63,359 bases of DNA. It comes from SIG440 sp045532055. GTDB lineage: Bacteria > Bacillota > Clostridia > Monoglobales > Monoglobaceae. A model generated the notes under the pieces. The model worked only from the letters and a program-made list of their open reading frames with translations, was not told the DNA's origin and did no database searches. Location: NCBI GenBank assembly GCA_045532055.1, contig JAZSFF010000009.1, forward strand, positions 1 through 63,359, read 5' to 3'. Numbering within the stretch: position 1 is the first letter of the stretch; the number at the start of each line of letters is the position of its first letter. The position numbers were made by a program, and so were the translations under genes. Below are positions 14,494 to 24,121 of this stretch, one piece after another.

Positions 14494-16281
14494 GTGAAAC
14501 AATCTGTGGACTTTCAGGATTTTGTGGATGAAGTTATTGAAAAAAATGATATTGTAGATTTGATTTCCCGTTATGTCACCTTGAAACGTGTGGGAAACAG
14601 GTTCCAGGGCTTGTGCCCATTGCACAACGACAAAAAGACACCATCGTTCTCTGTTTCACCGGACAAGCAGTTGTTTCATTGTTTCGGTTGCGGTGCAGGA
14701 GGTACGGTGGTACATTTTGTTATGCAAAAGGAAAATCTGGATTTCATGGAGGCGGTGAAGCTCCTTGCAGAACGTGCAGGGGTGCCTGTTCCGGATTACA
14801 GAAGTGCTGCGGAGAGAAATAAAGCGGCACAGATACATGAAAAGAAAAAACGAATGTATGGGATGAATGCCACGGCGGCGAGATTCTTTTTTAACAACTT
14901 GATTGCCCCTGAAAACAAGGCGGCACTTGATTATTTGAGGCGGCGAAAGCTGTCAAATGCCACCATAAAGAGTTTTGGACTGGGGTATGCACCGGATTCA
15001 TGGTCTGCTCTCATTGATTTTATGAAAACAGAAGGCTATACAGAGGCGGAGCTTGAGGAGGCCGGACTTGCAGTAAGAAGGGACAATGGCACATACTTTG
15101 ATAAGTTCCGTGACAGAGTGATGTTCCCTATTATGGATTTAAGAGGCAATGTTATTGCTTTTGGCGGCAGAATACTTACCGACAAGGAAAATGCACCCAA
15201 GTATCTCAATTCCCCCGAAACTTTGGTTTTCAAGAAAAAAGACAACCTTTTTGCTATGAATATTGCAAAGAATACAAAAGAAGGTCAGTTTTTGCTTATG
15301 GAGGGGTATATGGATGTTATTTCCCTGCATCAGCACGGGTTTGGCAATGCGGTAGCTTCTTTGGGTACGGCGTTTACGCCACAGCAGGCAGAGCTACTTA
15401 AAAAATATGCTGACAAGGCGGTTCTTTGTTATGACTCTGACGAGGCGGGCAGAAAGGCAACCGATAAGGCGGGAGAGATTTTGAGAGAGGCCGGAATAAA
15501 GGCCAAGGTGTTGACGGTCACCGAGGGCAAGGACCCCGATGAATATATAAACGCCAAAGGGCCGGAGATGTTCGGACTTTTGATAGACAATGCGGAGAGT
15601 TTTGTTGAGTATAAAATTCATAATATTGAGAAACAATATAATCTTGAGGATACTGTTGAAAAAATTGAATTTATTGAGCAAATTGCAAAAATCTTTGCCA
15701 ATATAACAAACGATGTCGAAAGAGAAGTTTATATAAAAAAGATAGCCCGGGATACAGAAATTTCACCGGAGAGTATAAGTGTCCATGTGGAATCCCTGAT
15801 GCGAAAAAAGAGGTCAAGTGACCGGACCCGCCAGATGCGAAAGGAAAGGCGGGAATATGAGGAGCGTACAGGCGGCAGACAGGATATGGAACGCATGCGA
15901 CTTTATAATGCGGAAAAGCTGATGCTGAATCTCCTGTGTGAGAAAGAGGTCTTTAAAGAAGTAAGCGGCAGGCTTTCCCCTATGGACTTTATGGATGGAC
16001 TCCACCGAACTTTAGCCGCGATTATATTTGACACTATGAATAAGGGGGAAAGGGTCAATCCAATGACTGTTATTTCTCAGTTTGAGGAGAAGGACATTGG
16101 TGCTGTATCGGAAATTCTTTCTGATGATAAAAATGTTGACAACAAACTTGAGGCGGCAAAGCTTCCTCTTAAAACCATCCTGGCATACAAACAAAAACAG
16201 CAGGAGAAGGTCTCAGCGAAAGATGGAGATACAGCAAAACTTCAGGAAATTATGGAAAAACTGAAAAAGGATAAAATGTAG
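14494..16281 (+). CDS. dnaG: DNA primase
   Basis: The 595-residue primase makes RNA primers at the replication fork. Its CHC2 zinc ribbon uses Cys41, His44, Cys63 and Cys66 (CPLH, CFGC). The central TOPRIM catalytic domain shows EGYMDV (about 270) and YDSDEAG (about 312). The C-terminal part is the DnaB helicase-interacting domain. The GTG start at 14494 follows GAGGTGAT. The C-terminal Lys-rich end is 14 bases before sigA, so the two are one operon. Confidence 0.97.
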   Translation: MKQSVDFQDFVDEVIEKNDIVDLISRYVTLKRVGNRFQGLCPLHNDKKTPSFSVSPDKQLFHCFGCGAGGTVVHFVMQKENLDFMEAVKLLAERAGVPVPDYRSAAERNKAAQIHEKKKRMYGMNATAARFFFNNLIAPENKAALDYLRRRKLSNATIKSFGLGYAPDSWSALIDFMKTEGYTEAELEEAGLAVRRDNGTYFDKFRDRVMFPIMDLRGNVIAFGGRILTDKENAPKYLNSPETLVFKKKDNLFAMNIAKNTKEGQFLLMEGYMDVISLHQHGFGNAVASLGTAFTPQQAELLKKYADKAVLCYDSDEAGRKATDKAGEILREAGIKAKVLTVTEGKDPDEYINAKGPEMFGLLIDNAESFVEYKIHNIEKQYNLEDTVEKIEFIEQIAKIFANITNDVEREVYIKKIARDTEISPESISVHVESLMRKKRSSDRTRQMRKERREYEERTGGRQDMERMRLYNAEKLMLNLLCEKEVFKEVSGRLSPMDFMDGLHRTLAAIIFDTMNKGERVNPMTVISQFEEKDIGAVSEILSDDKNVDNKLEAAKLPLKTILAYKQKQQEKVSAKDGDTAKLQEIMEKLKKDKM

Positions 16282-16295
16282 AAAGGCGAAGATTT

Positions 16296-17441
16296 ATGAG
16301 TAACGCAAATAACAATGTGGAAAACACAGCAGAGGATAAAAAAACGGTTTCCAAGGAAATGCTGAAACAGGTAGCGCAGGAACTGGTTGAACAAGGAAAG
16401 AAACAAGGTGAACTTACCTATAATGAAATCAGTGCAAAGCTTGAGACCATGGAAATGGAGCCTGAGCATATTGAACTTATTTATGAATTCCTGGAAAAGC
16501 AGGGAATAGAAATAATAGGCAACTTTGGCGAAGAACTCCCTGAACTTGAGGAAGATGATGACTTTGAAATCACCGAGGATGAGCTTGCGGACCTGAGTGT
16601 GCCCGATAGCGTGAGCATTGATGACCCTGTGCGGATGTATCTTAAGGAAATAGGAAAGGTGCCGCTTCTTTCCGGTCAGGAAGAGGCGGAGTTGGCACAA
16701 AAGATGGCAGAAGGTGATATGGATGCAAAACATCGTCTGGCTGAGGCCAATCTTCGTCTTGTTGTAAGTATTGCAAAAAGATATGTAGGCCGTGGAATGT
16801 TGTTCCTTGACCTTATTCAGGAGGGGAATCTGGGACTTATCAAGGCGGTTGAAAAGTTTGACTACACCAAGGGATACAAGTTCAGTACTTATGCGACATG
16901 GTGGATAAGACAGGCAATTACACGTGCTATTGCTGACCAGGCAAGGACAATCAGAATCCCTGTTCATATGGTGGAGACTATAAACAAGTTTATCAGGGTG
17001 ACAAGACAGCTTGTTCAGGAACTGGGGCGTGACCCATTGCCGGAAGAGGTGGCAAAGGAACTCAATATGCCTATTGACAAGGTGGGCGAGATTATGAAAA
17101 TAGCACAGGAGCCGGTTTCTCTTGAAACACCAATCGGTGAAGAAGAGGATAGCTGTCTTGAGGACTTTATTCAGGACAACATTACTCCGGCGCCGTCCGA
17201 TGCGGCTACATTCAGATTGCTTAAGGAACAGCTTGTTGATGTGTTGGGAACACTTACTCCTCGTGAGGAAAAGGTTCTCAGACTGCGTTTTGGACTTGAC
17301 AATGGCAGAGCAAGGACGCTGGAAGAAGTAGGCAAGGAATTCAATGTTACACGTGAGAGAATTCGTCAGATTGAGGCAAAGGCATTGAGAAAGCTGAGAC
17401 ACCCAAGCAGAAGCAAAAAATTGAAAGATTATCTTGAATAA
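16296..17441 (+). CDS. sigA: Primary sigma factor of RNA polymerase
   Basis: The 381-residue product is the housekeeping sigma-70. It has region 1.1 (about 1-75), an acidic linker, region 1.2 (SIDDPVRMYLKEIGKVPLL), regions 2.1-2.4 (about 150-215, including LRLVVSIAKRYVGRG and TYATWWIRQAI) and region 4.2 with the helix-turn-helix VGKEFNVTRERIRQIEAKA. Its consensus explains the TTGACA/TATAAT-like promoters seen across the window. AAAGGCGAAG precedes ATG 16296. A long shared terminator follows. Confidence 0.98.
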   Translation: MSNANNNVENTAEDKKTVSKEMLKQVAQELVEQGKKQGELTYNEISAKLETMEMEPEHIELIYEFLEKQGIEIIGNFGEELPELEEDDDFEITEDELADLSVPDSVSIDDPVRMYLKEIGKVPLLSGQEEAELAQKMAEGDMDAKHRLAEANLRLVVSIAKRYVGRGMLFLDLIQEGNLGLIKAVEKFDYTKGYKFSTYATWWIRQAITRAIADQARTIRIPVHMVETINKFIRVTRQLVQELGRDPLPEEVAKELNMPIDKVGEIMKIAQEPVSLETPIGEEEDSCLEDFIQDNITPAPSDAATFRLLKEQLVDVLGTLTPREEKVLRLRFGLDNGRARTLEEVGKEFNVTRERIRQIEAKALRKLRHPSRSKKLKDYLE

Positions 17442-17480
17442 AATTAAAAAGACGTTCATTATGGAACGTCTTTTTAATTT
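17441..17480. terminator. Bidirectional terminator between sigA and recG
   Basis: A perfect 17-bp stem (17441-17457 with 17464-17480), AT-rich at the base and GACGTTC/GAACGTC at the top. The recG stop codon lies inside it. Confidence 0.9.
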
Positions 17481-19537
17481 AGTATGCCGTTTTCCGAGAC
17501 CTCCAGAAAACGAGCAAAAATTCGTTCTTTAAGTGGTTGGTTTTCTGCAGTGCTGAGGGTGGGGTCTTTGCTGAGAAGGGCATCTGCTGCGTCTTTTGCA
17601 CAGCTTAAAAGTTGCATATCGGTTGAGAGGTTTGCTACCTTTAATTCCGGCAGACCGTGTTGGCGTATGCCAAAGAATTCACCAGGACCGCGGAGTTCCA
17701 GGTCTTTTTCTGAAATCTTGAAACCGTCATTTGTCTGGCACATGATTTTGGTGCGTTCTTGTGCAATTTTGCCACCATCACAGAACATTATGCAGAAGGA
17801 ACTGTGACTGCCTCGGCCTATTCTGCCACGGAGCTGATGAAGCTGAGAAAGCCCAAAGCGCTCTGCGTTTTCTATCAACATAACGGTTGCATTGGGAACA
17901 TCCACCCCTACCTCGATTACGGTGGTGGAGACAAGAATGTCAATTTCGCCTGATGAAAAACGCGACATTATTTCGTTGCGTTCTGCTGGTTTAAGTCTTC
18001 CGTGCATTACCTCTATTCTTTCATTGGCAAACACGGATTTCTTTAGCTTTTCAGCGTATTCAACCGCTGATTTAGCGGATAAAGTCTCGGATTCTTCAAT
18101 AAGGGGGCACACTATATAGCATTGTCTGCCCTCTGCTACAGTCTTGCGTAGGAATTCATAGACTCGTTTGCGCATTTTTTCGGATACGCTGTAAGTTTCG
18201 ATTGGCTTTCTGCCGGGAGGGAGCTGGTCGATTACCGAAATATCAAGGTCTCCGTACAGGATAAGGGATAAAGTACGGGGGATAGGTGTTGCTGTCATAA
18301 CAAGGGTATGAGCATTGATACCTTTTTCGGTAAGGGCAAGCCGTTGCCGAACACCAAACCTGTGTTGCTCGTCGGTTATTACTAGGGCGGCGTTGCGGTA
18401 GGTCACGTCCTCTGAAATCAGAGCGTGGGTGCCTATAACAATCTGTGCTGTGCCGTCGGATATTTTTTGTTTTGCAAGGCGTTTTTCCTTTGCCGACATT
18501 CCGCCAACAAGTAATACGGCCTCAAAACCAAAACCTGAAAAAAGTTTGCTGAGATTTTTGTGATGCTGATTTGCCAGAATTTCGGTGGGTGCCATAAGAA
18601 CAGACTGGAATCCGGAGTTTGCGGCGGCATACATTGCGGCCGCTGCCACTATAGTTTTTCCTGAACCTACATCACCTTGAATAAGTCTGTTCATAGGTGT
18701 GGTTTTTTGAATGTCTGCACATATTTCGTTTATTACACGTTTTTGGGCATCAGTCAGGTTAAATGGCAGGCTCTTGGCAAAATCCTGTATGCATTTTACG
18801 TTTTTTATGGGTGTTGCCTTGAAGTTTTTGCGTTCATCACCCAAAAGACGTATTCCTGACTGAAGGACAAGGAGTTCCTCAAAGGCAAATCTTTGACGTG
18901 CCTTTTCAAAAGCTTCGTAACTTTCAGGCATGTGAATGTCATGGAGTGATTGGGTAATGCCTTTGAACCCTTGTTCTTTGGAAAGCCATGGCGGGAGAAC
19001 GTCTTTGAAATCCAGGTCGGTTTGGTTAAGGGCAGTTTCTGCCGCTGTGCGTATCTGATTTTGCGTAAGACCTGCTGTTGAGGGATACAGGGGAAGAAGT
19101 TTGCCTGTTTTTTTGTTGGTATCGGTGCCAGGAGTATTTTCTTCGGTTACAGGGTTTACCATTTCAAAATACTGCCCCTTATATACCGCCTTACCGTAAA
19201 AAGTAAATTCCGCACCTCTTTTGAGAGTTGCGGAAATATAAGGTGCGTTGAACCATGTTATACGCATAAGGCAAGTTCCGTCGCTGACCATAGCTTGGGT
19301 CACGGACATACGGCCTCTTGCACGGTAGGATTTAATTTCTCCTGCTAAGGATGCACAAACACACACAGTTTCACCGTCCATAAGGTCAGAGATAGCCTTG
19401 TATTCCCTGCGGTCCTCCAGACTGCGGGGGAAATGGAACAGCAAGTCCTCTAAAGTGTCTATACCAAGTTTTGAAAAAAGTTTGGCACGGGCCTCGCCGA
19501 TACCTTTGAGATACTGTATACTGGTGTTTGGTTTCAT
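17474..19537 (-). CDS. recG: ATP-dependent DNA helicase RecG
   Basis: The 687-residue protein is the fork-reversing helicase of DNA repair. It has an N-terminal wedge/OB domain (about 60-160), the Walker A motif GDVGSGKT (about 288-295), DEQH in motif II (about 387), TATPIPRT in motif III and the C-terminal motif VI region QLRGRIGRG. A TRG-type end with LRGPGEFFGIRQHG is also present. Length fits RecG. It is last in the asp23-fakA-recG unit, 20 bases after fakA, as in Bacillus. Confidence 0.97.
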   Translation of the reverse strand: MKPNTSIQYLKGIGEARAKLFSKLGIDTLEDLLFHFPRSLEDRREYKAISDLMDGETVCVCASLAGEIKSYRARGRMSVTQAMVSDGTCLMRITWFNAPYISATLKRGAEFTFYGKAVYKGQYFEMVNPVTEENTPGTDTNKKTGKLLPLYPSTAGLTQNQIRTAAETALNQTDLDFKDVLPPWLSKEQGFKGITQSLHDIHMPESYEAFEKARQRFAFEELLVLQSGIRLLGDERKNFKATPIKNVKCIQDFAKSLPFNLTDAQKRVINEICADIQKTTPMNRLIQGDVGSGKTIVAAAAMYAAANSGFQSVLMAPTEILANQHHKNLSKLFSGFGFEAVLLVGGMSAKEKRLAKQKISDGTAQIVIGTHALISEDVTYRNAALVITDEQHRFGVRQRLALTEKGINAHTLVMTATPIPRTLSLILYGDLDISVIDQLPPGRKPIETYSVSEKMRKRVYEFLRKTVAEGRQCYIVCPLIEESETLSAKSAVEYAEKLKKSVFANERIEVMHGRLKPAERNEIMSRFSSGEIDILVSTTVIEVGVDVPNATVMLIENAERFGLSQLHQLRGRIGRGSHSSFCIMFCDGGKIAQERTKIMCQTNDGFKISEKDLELRGPGEFFGIRQHGLPELKVANLSTDMQLLSCAKDAADALLSKDPTLSTAENQPLKERIFARFLEVSENGILN

Positions 19538-19557
19538 AACGGTTCTCCGATATTAAA

Positions 19558-21204
19558 TTATTCAACAGAGATAATATAGTAATAAACAGGCTGACCCCCG
19601 TAACAAAGTGAGATATCAAGGTCACCAAATTCGTCGGTCAACTGATTTACAAGACGGTCTGCGTCTTCCTGCTTTGTTTCTTTGCCATAGTATACTGTGA
19701 TTACCCCTGACTCGTCTGTAACCATCTGACGGCACAGCTCAAAAGCTGCGTCTTCGGGAGTGCTGGTAACGGCGGCAATATCCTTGTCAAGGACGCCGAG
19801 ACAATCGCCGAGCTTGATTTCTTTGCCGTCCAGAACCGTGTCACGGGCTGCAAAAGTAACCTGTCCGCAACTCACATACTGGGTGAGCTCAATCATGGCT
19901 GACTTATTATCCTCAGGTTCCATTGATTCATCAAAACCCATCATTGCCGAAATTCCCTGAGGGACATTGATGGTGGGGATAACGATTACTTTTTTATCTG
20001 TAAGGGGTATAACCTGCTCTGCGGCAAGGATAATGTTTTTGTTGTTTGGAAGAACAAAAACCACTTCTGCGGGGATTTTATCCACGGCAGTTAGGATATC
20101 CTGAGTGCTGGGGTTCATGGTCTGACCACCCTCAATAAGCTGGTCAACCCCCAGAGATTTGAAAATCTCGGAAAGTCCTTCGCCTGCTGAAACTGCTGCA
20201 AAGCCATAACGCTTTTCGGGAGCGGCAACGGCAGGGGTTGAATCTTCGGGGCTGTCCTCTTTGGCAGGGGTTTCGTCTGAAATTTTTTCTTCATGCTGAT
20301 ATTTCATATTGTCAATTTTCAGATTTGTAAGTTCGCCAAGCTTGATTGCCTGTTCAAGAACAAAACCGGGGTGGTTTGTGTGGATGTGAACCTTTACAAT
20401 TTCTTCATCGTCGATAACAAGCATACAGTCACCCTTTTCCGCAATTGCTGTGCGGAACTGGGTGATTTGTCTGTCAGAGGTTTTGTTGATTATGAATTCA
20501 GTGCAGTAAAGATATTTGATATCAGCAGAAACTTCGGTGGATTTGACAGATGTCTGGGCAGGAGCAGTGGGGTCAGTGCTTTCCATTGCTCTGCCATTGT
20601 CAAGGACATATACGGCACCCTCAAAAAGCGTAACAAGGCCTTTGCCGCCTGCGTCGACCACTCCTGCTTTTTTGAGTGCAGGGAGGAGGTCGGTGGTGCG
20701 GGTAAGACTTTCTTGAGCTGCTGTAAGAACTGCGTGAGAAAATTCGTTTATGTCTTCAAAGTTTGAATGATTATTTTCCGCAAATTCTGACATTTCGCGG
20801 ATTACAGTAAGAATTGTACCCTCGGTGGGTTTCATAACAGCACGGTATGCTGTTGTCTTTGCTGAAACAAGAGCATCTTTCAAATCAGAAATGCCAATAG
20901 TTTCTTTGTTTTCGACCCCTTTTGCAAAACCACGGATAATCTGGGAAAGAATAACGCCGGAGTTGCCACGGGCATTTCGCAAAGAAGATGATGCCAGCTT
21001 TGACAAAAGTTTGCCGCAACCATCAACGTTATCTGCAAGGGTCTGGCTTGTTGCACCGCCAAAAGTAAGACTCATATTCGTGCCTGTATCACCATCGGGG
21101 ACGGGGAATATGTTCAGGTCATCAATGAGCTTTCGGTTGTTTTTTAAGTTTGCACAAGCTGATTCAATCATCAGCCTGAGCATTGATGTATCTAAATTAT
21201 TCAA
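19558..21204 (-). CDS. fakA: Fatty acid kinase catalytic subunit (DAK2-domain protein)
   Basis: The 548-residue protein has an N-terminal DAK2/DhaL ATP-binding domain (about 1-200, with NIFPVPDGDTGTNM and GARGNSGVILSQI), a middle domain and a C-terminal DegV-like FakA domain. FakA phosphorylates a fatty acid held by a FakB (DegV) partner so that host or recycled fatty acids can enter phospholipids. The DegV gene at 24615 is a candidate partner. The start is TTG 21204, 6 bases after GAGGTGA. It lies between asp23 and recG, the conserved neighbourhood of this gene (yloV). Confidence 0.93.
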   Translation of the reverse strand: MNNLDTSMLRLMIESACANLKNNRKLIDDLNIFPVPDGDTGTNMSLTFGGATSQTLADNVDGCGKLLSKLASSSLRNARGNSGVILSQIIRGFAKGVENKETIGISDLKDALVSAKTTAYRAVMKPTEGTILTVIREMSEFAENNHSNFEDINEFSHAVLTAAQESLTRTTDLLPALKKAGVVDAGGKGLVTLFEGAVYVLDNGRAMESTDPTAPAQTSVKSTEVSADIKYLYCTEFIINKTSDRQITQFRTAIAEKGDCMLVIDDEEIVKVHIHTNHPGFVLEQAIKLGELTNLKIDNMKYQHEEKISDETPAKEDSPEDSTPAVAAPEKRYGFAAVSAGEGLSEIFKSLGVDQLIEGGQTMNPSTQDILTAVDKIPAEVVFVLPNNKNIILAAEQVIPLTDKKVIVIPTINVPQGISAMMGFDESMEPEDNKSAMIELTQYVSCGQVTFAARDTVLDGKEIKLGDCLGVLDKDIAAVTSTPEDAAFELCRQMVTDESGVITVYYGKETKQEDADRLVNQLTDEFGDLDISLCYGGQPVYYYIISVE

Positions 21205-21222
21205 CAGTAATCACCTCGATAG

Positions 21223-21573
21223 TTAAATACGTACGCTTTCTACGTTTACCTGGACGCTTGCAACTTCCATACCGGTAATTTTTTCGATATGGTATTTAAC
21301 ATTGCTGCGGATGGTTTCGCCTATTGTACCAATATTCAAACCATATTCCACAATAATAAACAAAGCAATATCAATGACGTTGTTTTCGGTTTTTACGCGA
21401 ACGCCCTTGTCCATATTTTCTTTCTTCAGAAGACTTGCTATACCGTCTTTGCCTGTTTTGGAGCACATGCCAACAACACCGTAACACTGGGTTGCGATGT
21501 ATCCAGCCAGTTTTGCAAGGACTGTGCTTGAAATGCTTATTGTACCTTTTTCGTTTTTGATTACAGCACTCAT
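21223..21573 (-). CDS. Asp23/Gls24 family envelope stress protein
   Basis: The 116-residue protein fits the Asp23/Gls24 family (YloU type), with ISISSTVLAKLAGYIATQCYGVVGM at the start and a C-terminal VASVQVNVESV strand. Members form membrane-associated or cytoplasmic assemblies and respond to envelope stress in some species; the function of the YloU type is not established. The ATG at 21573 follows AGGAGG. It heads the asp23-fakA-recG unit behind a strong promoter. Confidence 0.92.
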   Translation of the reverse strand: MSAVIKNEKGTISISSTVLAKLAGYIATQCYGVVGMCSKTGKDGIASLLKKENMDKGVRVKTENNVIDIALFIIVEYGLNIGTIGETIRSNVKYHIEKITGMEVASVQVNVESVRI

Positions 21574-21643
21574 TTTTTATCCTCCTGTTTTTCAAGATGA
21601 ATTTATTCAAGAAAAAATTAAAAAACACAACTATACATCATAT

Positions 21644-21672
21644 ATAATACATCATTTTTGTTTTTTGGTCAA
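21644..21672 (-). promoter_or_regulatory. Promoter of asp23-fakA-recG
   Basis: On the minus strand TTGACC (21672-21667) and TATTAT (21649-21644) with a 17-base spacer. Confidence 0.75.
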
Positions 21673-21743
21673 GGGTTTTGAAAACAAATAATATGTCGAA
21701 GAGAGGGACGGGTTTTCTTGGAATGTATTAAATAAATTTTTTA

Positions 21744-21772
21744 TTGCCTTTTGGGGGCATTTGTGATAAAAT
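21744..21772 (+). promoter_or_regulatory. Promoter of rlmB and downstream genes
   Basis: TTGCCT (21744-21749) and TAAAAT (21767-21772) with a 17-base spacer, diverging from the asp23 promoter. Confidence 0.7.
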
Positions 21773-21817
21773 AAATGATGTATAACTATGTAAAAAAATA
21801 AAATCGGAGATTTGATT

Positions 21818-22552
21818 ATGGAAGACAGAATATACGGAACAAATCCTGTGCTGGAAGCACTTAACTCAGGCAGGGATATTGATAAAATATTTATTCAGGA
21901 GGGCGTGCGGCACAGTAGACTTGCACAGATTACTGCTGCTGCAAAAAAGAGGAATATCAGGTACAGTCTGGTGAACAAGCACAAGCTTGATGAACTGTCA
22001 GAGGGTGGCAATCATCAGGGGGTGCTGGCTTTTGCGGCCATGCATTCCTATGTTGAGGTTGAGGATATACTGAATCTGGCAAAGGAAAAGGGAGAAGCTC
22101 CTTTGGTTATAATTGCCGAGGGGCTCAATGACCCGCATAATTTGGGGAGCATAATCAGAACAGCCAATGCAGCAGGTGCACATGGGGTGATTATCCCCAA
22201 AAACCGCAGTGTTGGACTTAACTCCACAGTTGCAAAAGTTTCGGCTGGGGCTGTTGAGTATACTATGGTTGCAAGGTGTACCAATGTTGCGGCATGTATT
22301 GAAAAGTTGAAAGAGAACGGTCTTTGGGTGGTGGGAACTGCCCTTGAGGGTAGTATGTCCATTTATGATTGCGATATGAAAGGTGCTACCGCCATTGTTA
22401 TAGGTAGCGAGGGTGCAGGAATGAGCCGCCTTGTTGCCCAGAAGTGCGATTTTCTTGTTAAGATACCCATGCTTGGCAAAACAGAATCACTTAATGCGTC
22501 TGTTGCGGCGGGGGTTATGATGTATGAGGCAGTAAGACAAAGACAAGGATAG
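21818..22552 (+). CDS. rlmB: 23S rRNA (guanosine-2'-O)-methyltransferase
   Basis: The 244-residue SPOUT enzyme has an N-terminal L30e-like RNA-binding domain (YGTNPVLEAL) and a knotted SpoU domain with LNDPHNLGSIIRTANA, IGSEGAGMS and the closing NASVAAG. RlmB methylates the 2'-O of G2251 in 23S rRNA. I prefer ATG 21818 to the in-frame TTG at 21812 because CGGAG lies 8 bases before it. In Bacillus rlmB follows mrnC; here it is about 19 kb from mrnC and heads a different plus-strand run. Confidence 0.92.
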   Translation: MEDRIYGTNPVLEALNSGRDIDKIFIQEGVRHSRLAQITAAAKKRNIRYSLVNKHKLDELSEGGNHQGVLAFAAMHSYVEVEDILNLAKEKGEAPLVIIAEGLNDPHNLGSIIRTANAAGAHGVIIPKNRSVGLNSTVAKVSAGAVEYTMVARCTNVAACIEKLKENGLWVVGTALEGSMSIYDCDMKGATAIVIGSEGAGMSRLVAQKCDFLVKIPMLGKTESLNASVAAGVMMYEAVRQRQG

Positions 22553-22564
22553 AGGTGAGGGGCA

Positions 22565-24097
22565 ATGATATCAGTGCTGAACAGTACCGCTCTTTGTGGT
22601 ATTGATGGATATATTGTTGATGTTGAAACGGATATTTCAAACGGGATGCCAGGATTTGATATTGTGGGACTTCCTGATGCGGCGGTTAAAGAATCCAAGG
22701 AGAGGATAAGAGCGGCGGTAAAAAATACGGGGCTTACCTTTCCGTCAAAGAGGATTACCGTTAATCTTGCCCCTGCGGATATAAGGAAAGAGGGGGCGCA
22801 TTTTGACTTGCCCATTGCTTTGGGAATCCTTGCGGCATCGGAACAGCTTGACGGAAAAAAATGTCAGGATGCAATCTTTATGGGTGAACTTTCGCTCAAT
22901 GGCGATTTGAGGAGAATAAACGGCGTTCTGCCAATGGTGATTTCGGCTTATCAAAAGGGGATAAGAAAAGTTTTTCTGCCTTTAGAGAATGCCAATGAGG
23001 CGGCGGTTATTGAAGGAGTACAGGTTTTTGGTGCAAAGAGCCTTGAAGAGATACTCTCACATTTTATAGGTAAAAAAGAGATTTTGCCCACTATTGTTGA
23101 TGTTGCCACACTTCTGGAGAATCAGGACAGGGTTAAATATGATTTCTCGGAGGTCAAGGGACAGGGTTTTGTCAAAAGGGCTTTGGAAATCGCGGCAGCA
23201 GGGGGACATAATGTGTTGATGCTTGGCCCTCCCGGTTCGGGAAAGACAATGATTGCACAAAGGATACCATCCATTTTGCCAGACATGACTTTTGAAGAAT
23301 CACTGGAGGTCACAAAGGTTCACAGTATTGCAGGAAGTCTTTCTGCAAGCAGTCCTCTTGTTTCGGAAAGACCTTTCAGACATCCACACCATACCATTTC
23401 GTCGGTGGGACTCTCGGGCGGGGGCACAAACCCAAAACCTGGGGAAATCAGCCTTTCCCACAATGGTGTACTCTTTATGGATGAGCTCCCTGAGTTCAGG
23501 CGTGATGCACTGGAGGCGATGAGACAACCTCTTGAGGATGGGGAAGTTACCATAACACGTGCAGGTGGAACTGCTACATATCCTTGCAGTGTTATGCTGG
23601 TGGCGTCCATGAACCCGTGCCCTTGCGGATATTATGGCGACAGAAACAGAGACTGCACCTGTACACAAAGCCAGATTCTCAAGTATATGGGCAAGATAAG
23701 CGGGCCTATGCTTGATAGAATTGATTTGCATATTGAAGTGCCCTCTGTGAAATATGACGAACTGGAAACCAAAGAAAAGGGCGAGAGTTCGGCAGAAATT
23801 AAGGTGAGAGTTGACAAAGCCAGAAAAATTCAGACCCAAAGGTACAAGGATGCAGGAGTGTATTCGAACAGCCAGCTTACTCCGGAGCTTATGAATAGAT
23901 ACTGTGCTTTGGGGGATGAGGCAAATGCTTTGCTCAGACAGGCTTTTGAGTCCTTGGGACTCAGTGCAAGAGCGCACAACAGGATACTTAAAGTGGCAAG
24001 GACAATAGCCGACCTTGCCGGCTCCCAAAACATTGAGGTGGAGCATATTGCGGAGGCTATACAGTATCGTGCTCTTGATAAGAAATTTTTTAACTGA
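22565..24097 (+). CDS. YifB/ComM family Mg-chelatase-like AAA+ ATPase
   Basis: The 510-residue protein has an N-terminal Lon-protease-like fold (about 1-170), an AAA+ domain with Walker A GPPGSGKT (about 222-229), Walker B region LFMDELPEF, and the Cys-containing insert CPCGYYGD...CTCT typical of ComM. ComM is a hexameric helicase that helps branch migration during natural transformation in Gram-negative bacteria; the role in Clostridia is unproven. It follows rlmB by 12 bases with a GAGGTGAGG ribosome binding site. Confidence 0.93.
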   Translation: MISVLNSTALCGIDGYIVDVETDISNGMPGFDIVGLPDAAVKESKERIRAAVKNTGLTFPSKRITVNLAPADIRKEGAHFDLPIALGILAASEQLDGKKCQDAIFMGELSLNGDLRRINGVLPMVISAYQKGIRKVFLPLENANEAAVIEGVQVFGAKSLEEILSHFIGKKEILPTIVDVATLLENQDRVKYDFSEVKGQGFVKRALEIAAAGGHNVLMLGPPGSGKTMIAQRIPSILPDMTFEESLEVTKVHSIAGSLSASSPLVSERPFRHPHHTISSVGLSGGGTNPKPGEISLSHNGVLFMDELPEFRRDALEAMRQPLEDGEVTITRAGGTATYPCSVMLVASMNPCPCGYYGDRNRDCTCTQSQILKYMGKISGPMLDRIDLHIEVPSVKYDELETKEKGESSAEIKVRVDKARKIQTQRYKDAGVYSNSQLTPELMNRYCALGDEANALLRQAFESLGLSARAHNRILKVARTIADLAGSQNIEVEHIAEAIQYRALDKKFFN

Positions 24098-24121
24098 TTG
24101 ACTTTGGGAAGTGAGAGAATT

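Noticed and set aside
16242..17459. Long 405-codon open frame on the minus strand
   Set aside because: It lies fully opposite sigA, has a Cys/His/Leu-rich composition without any motif and no ribosome binding site. It is a shadow of the real gene.
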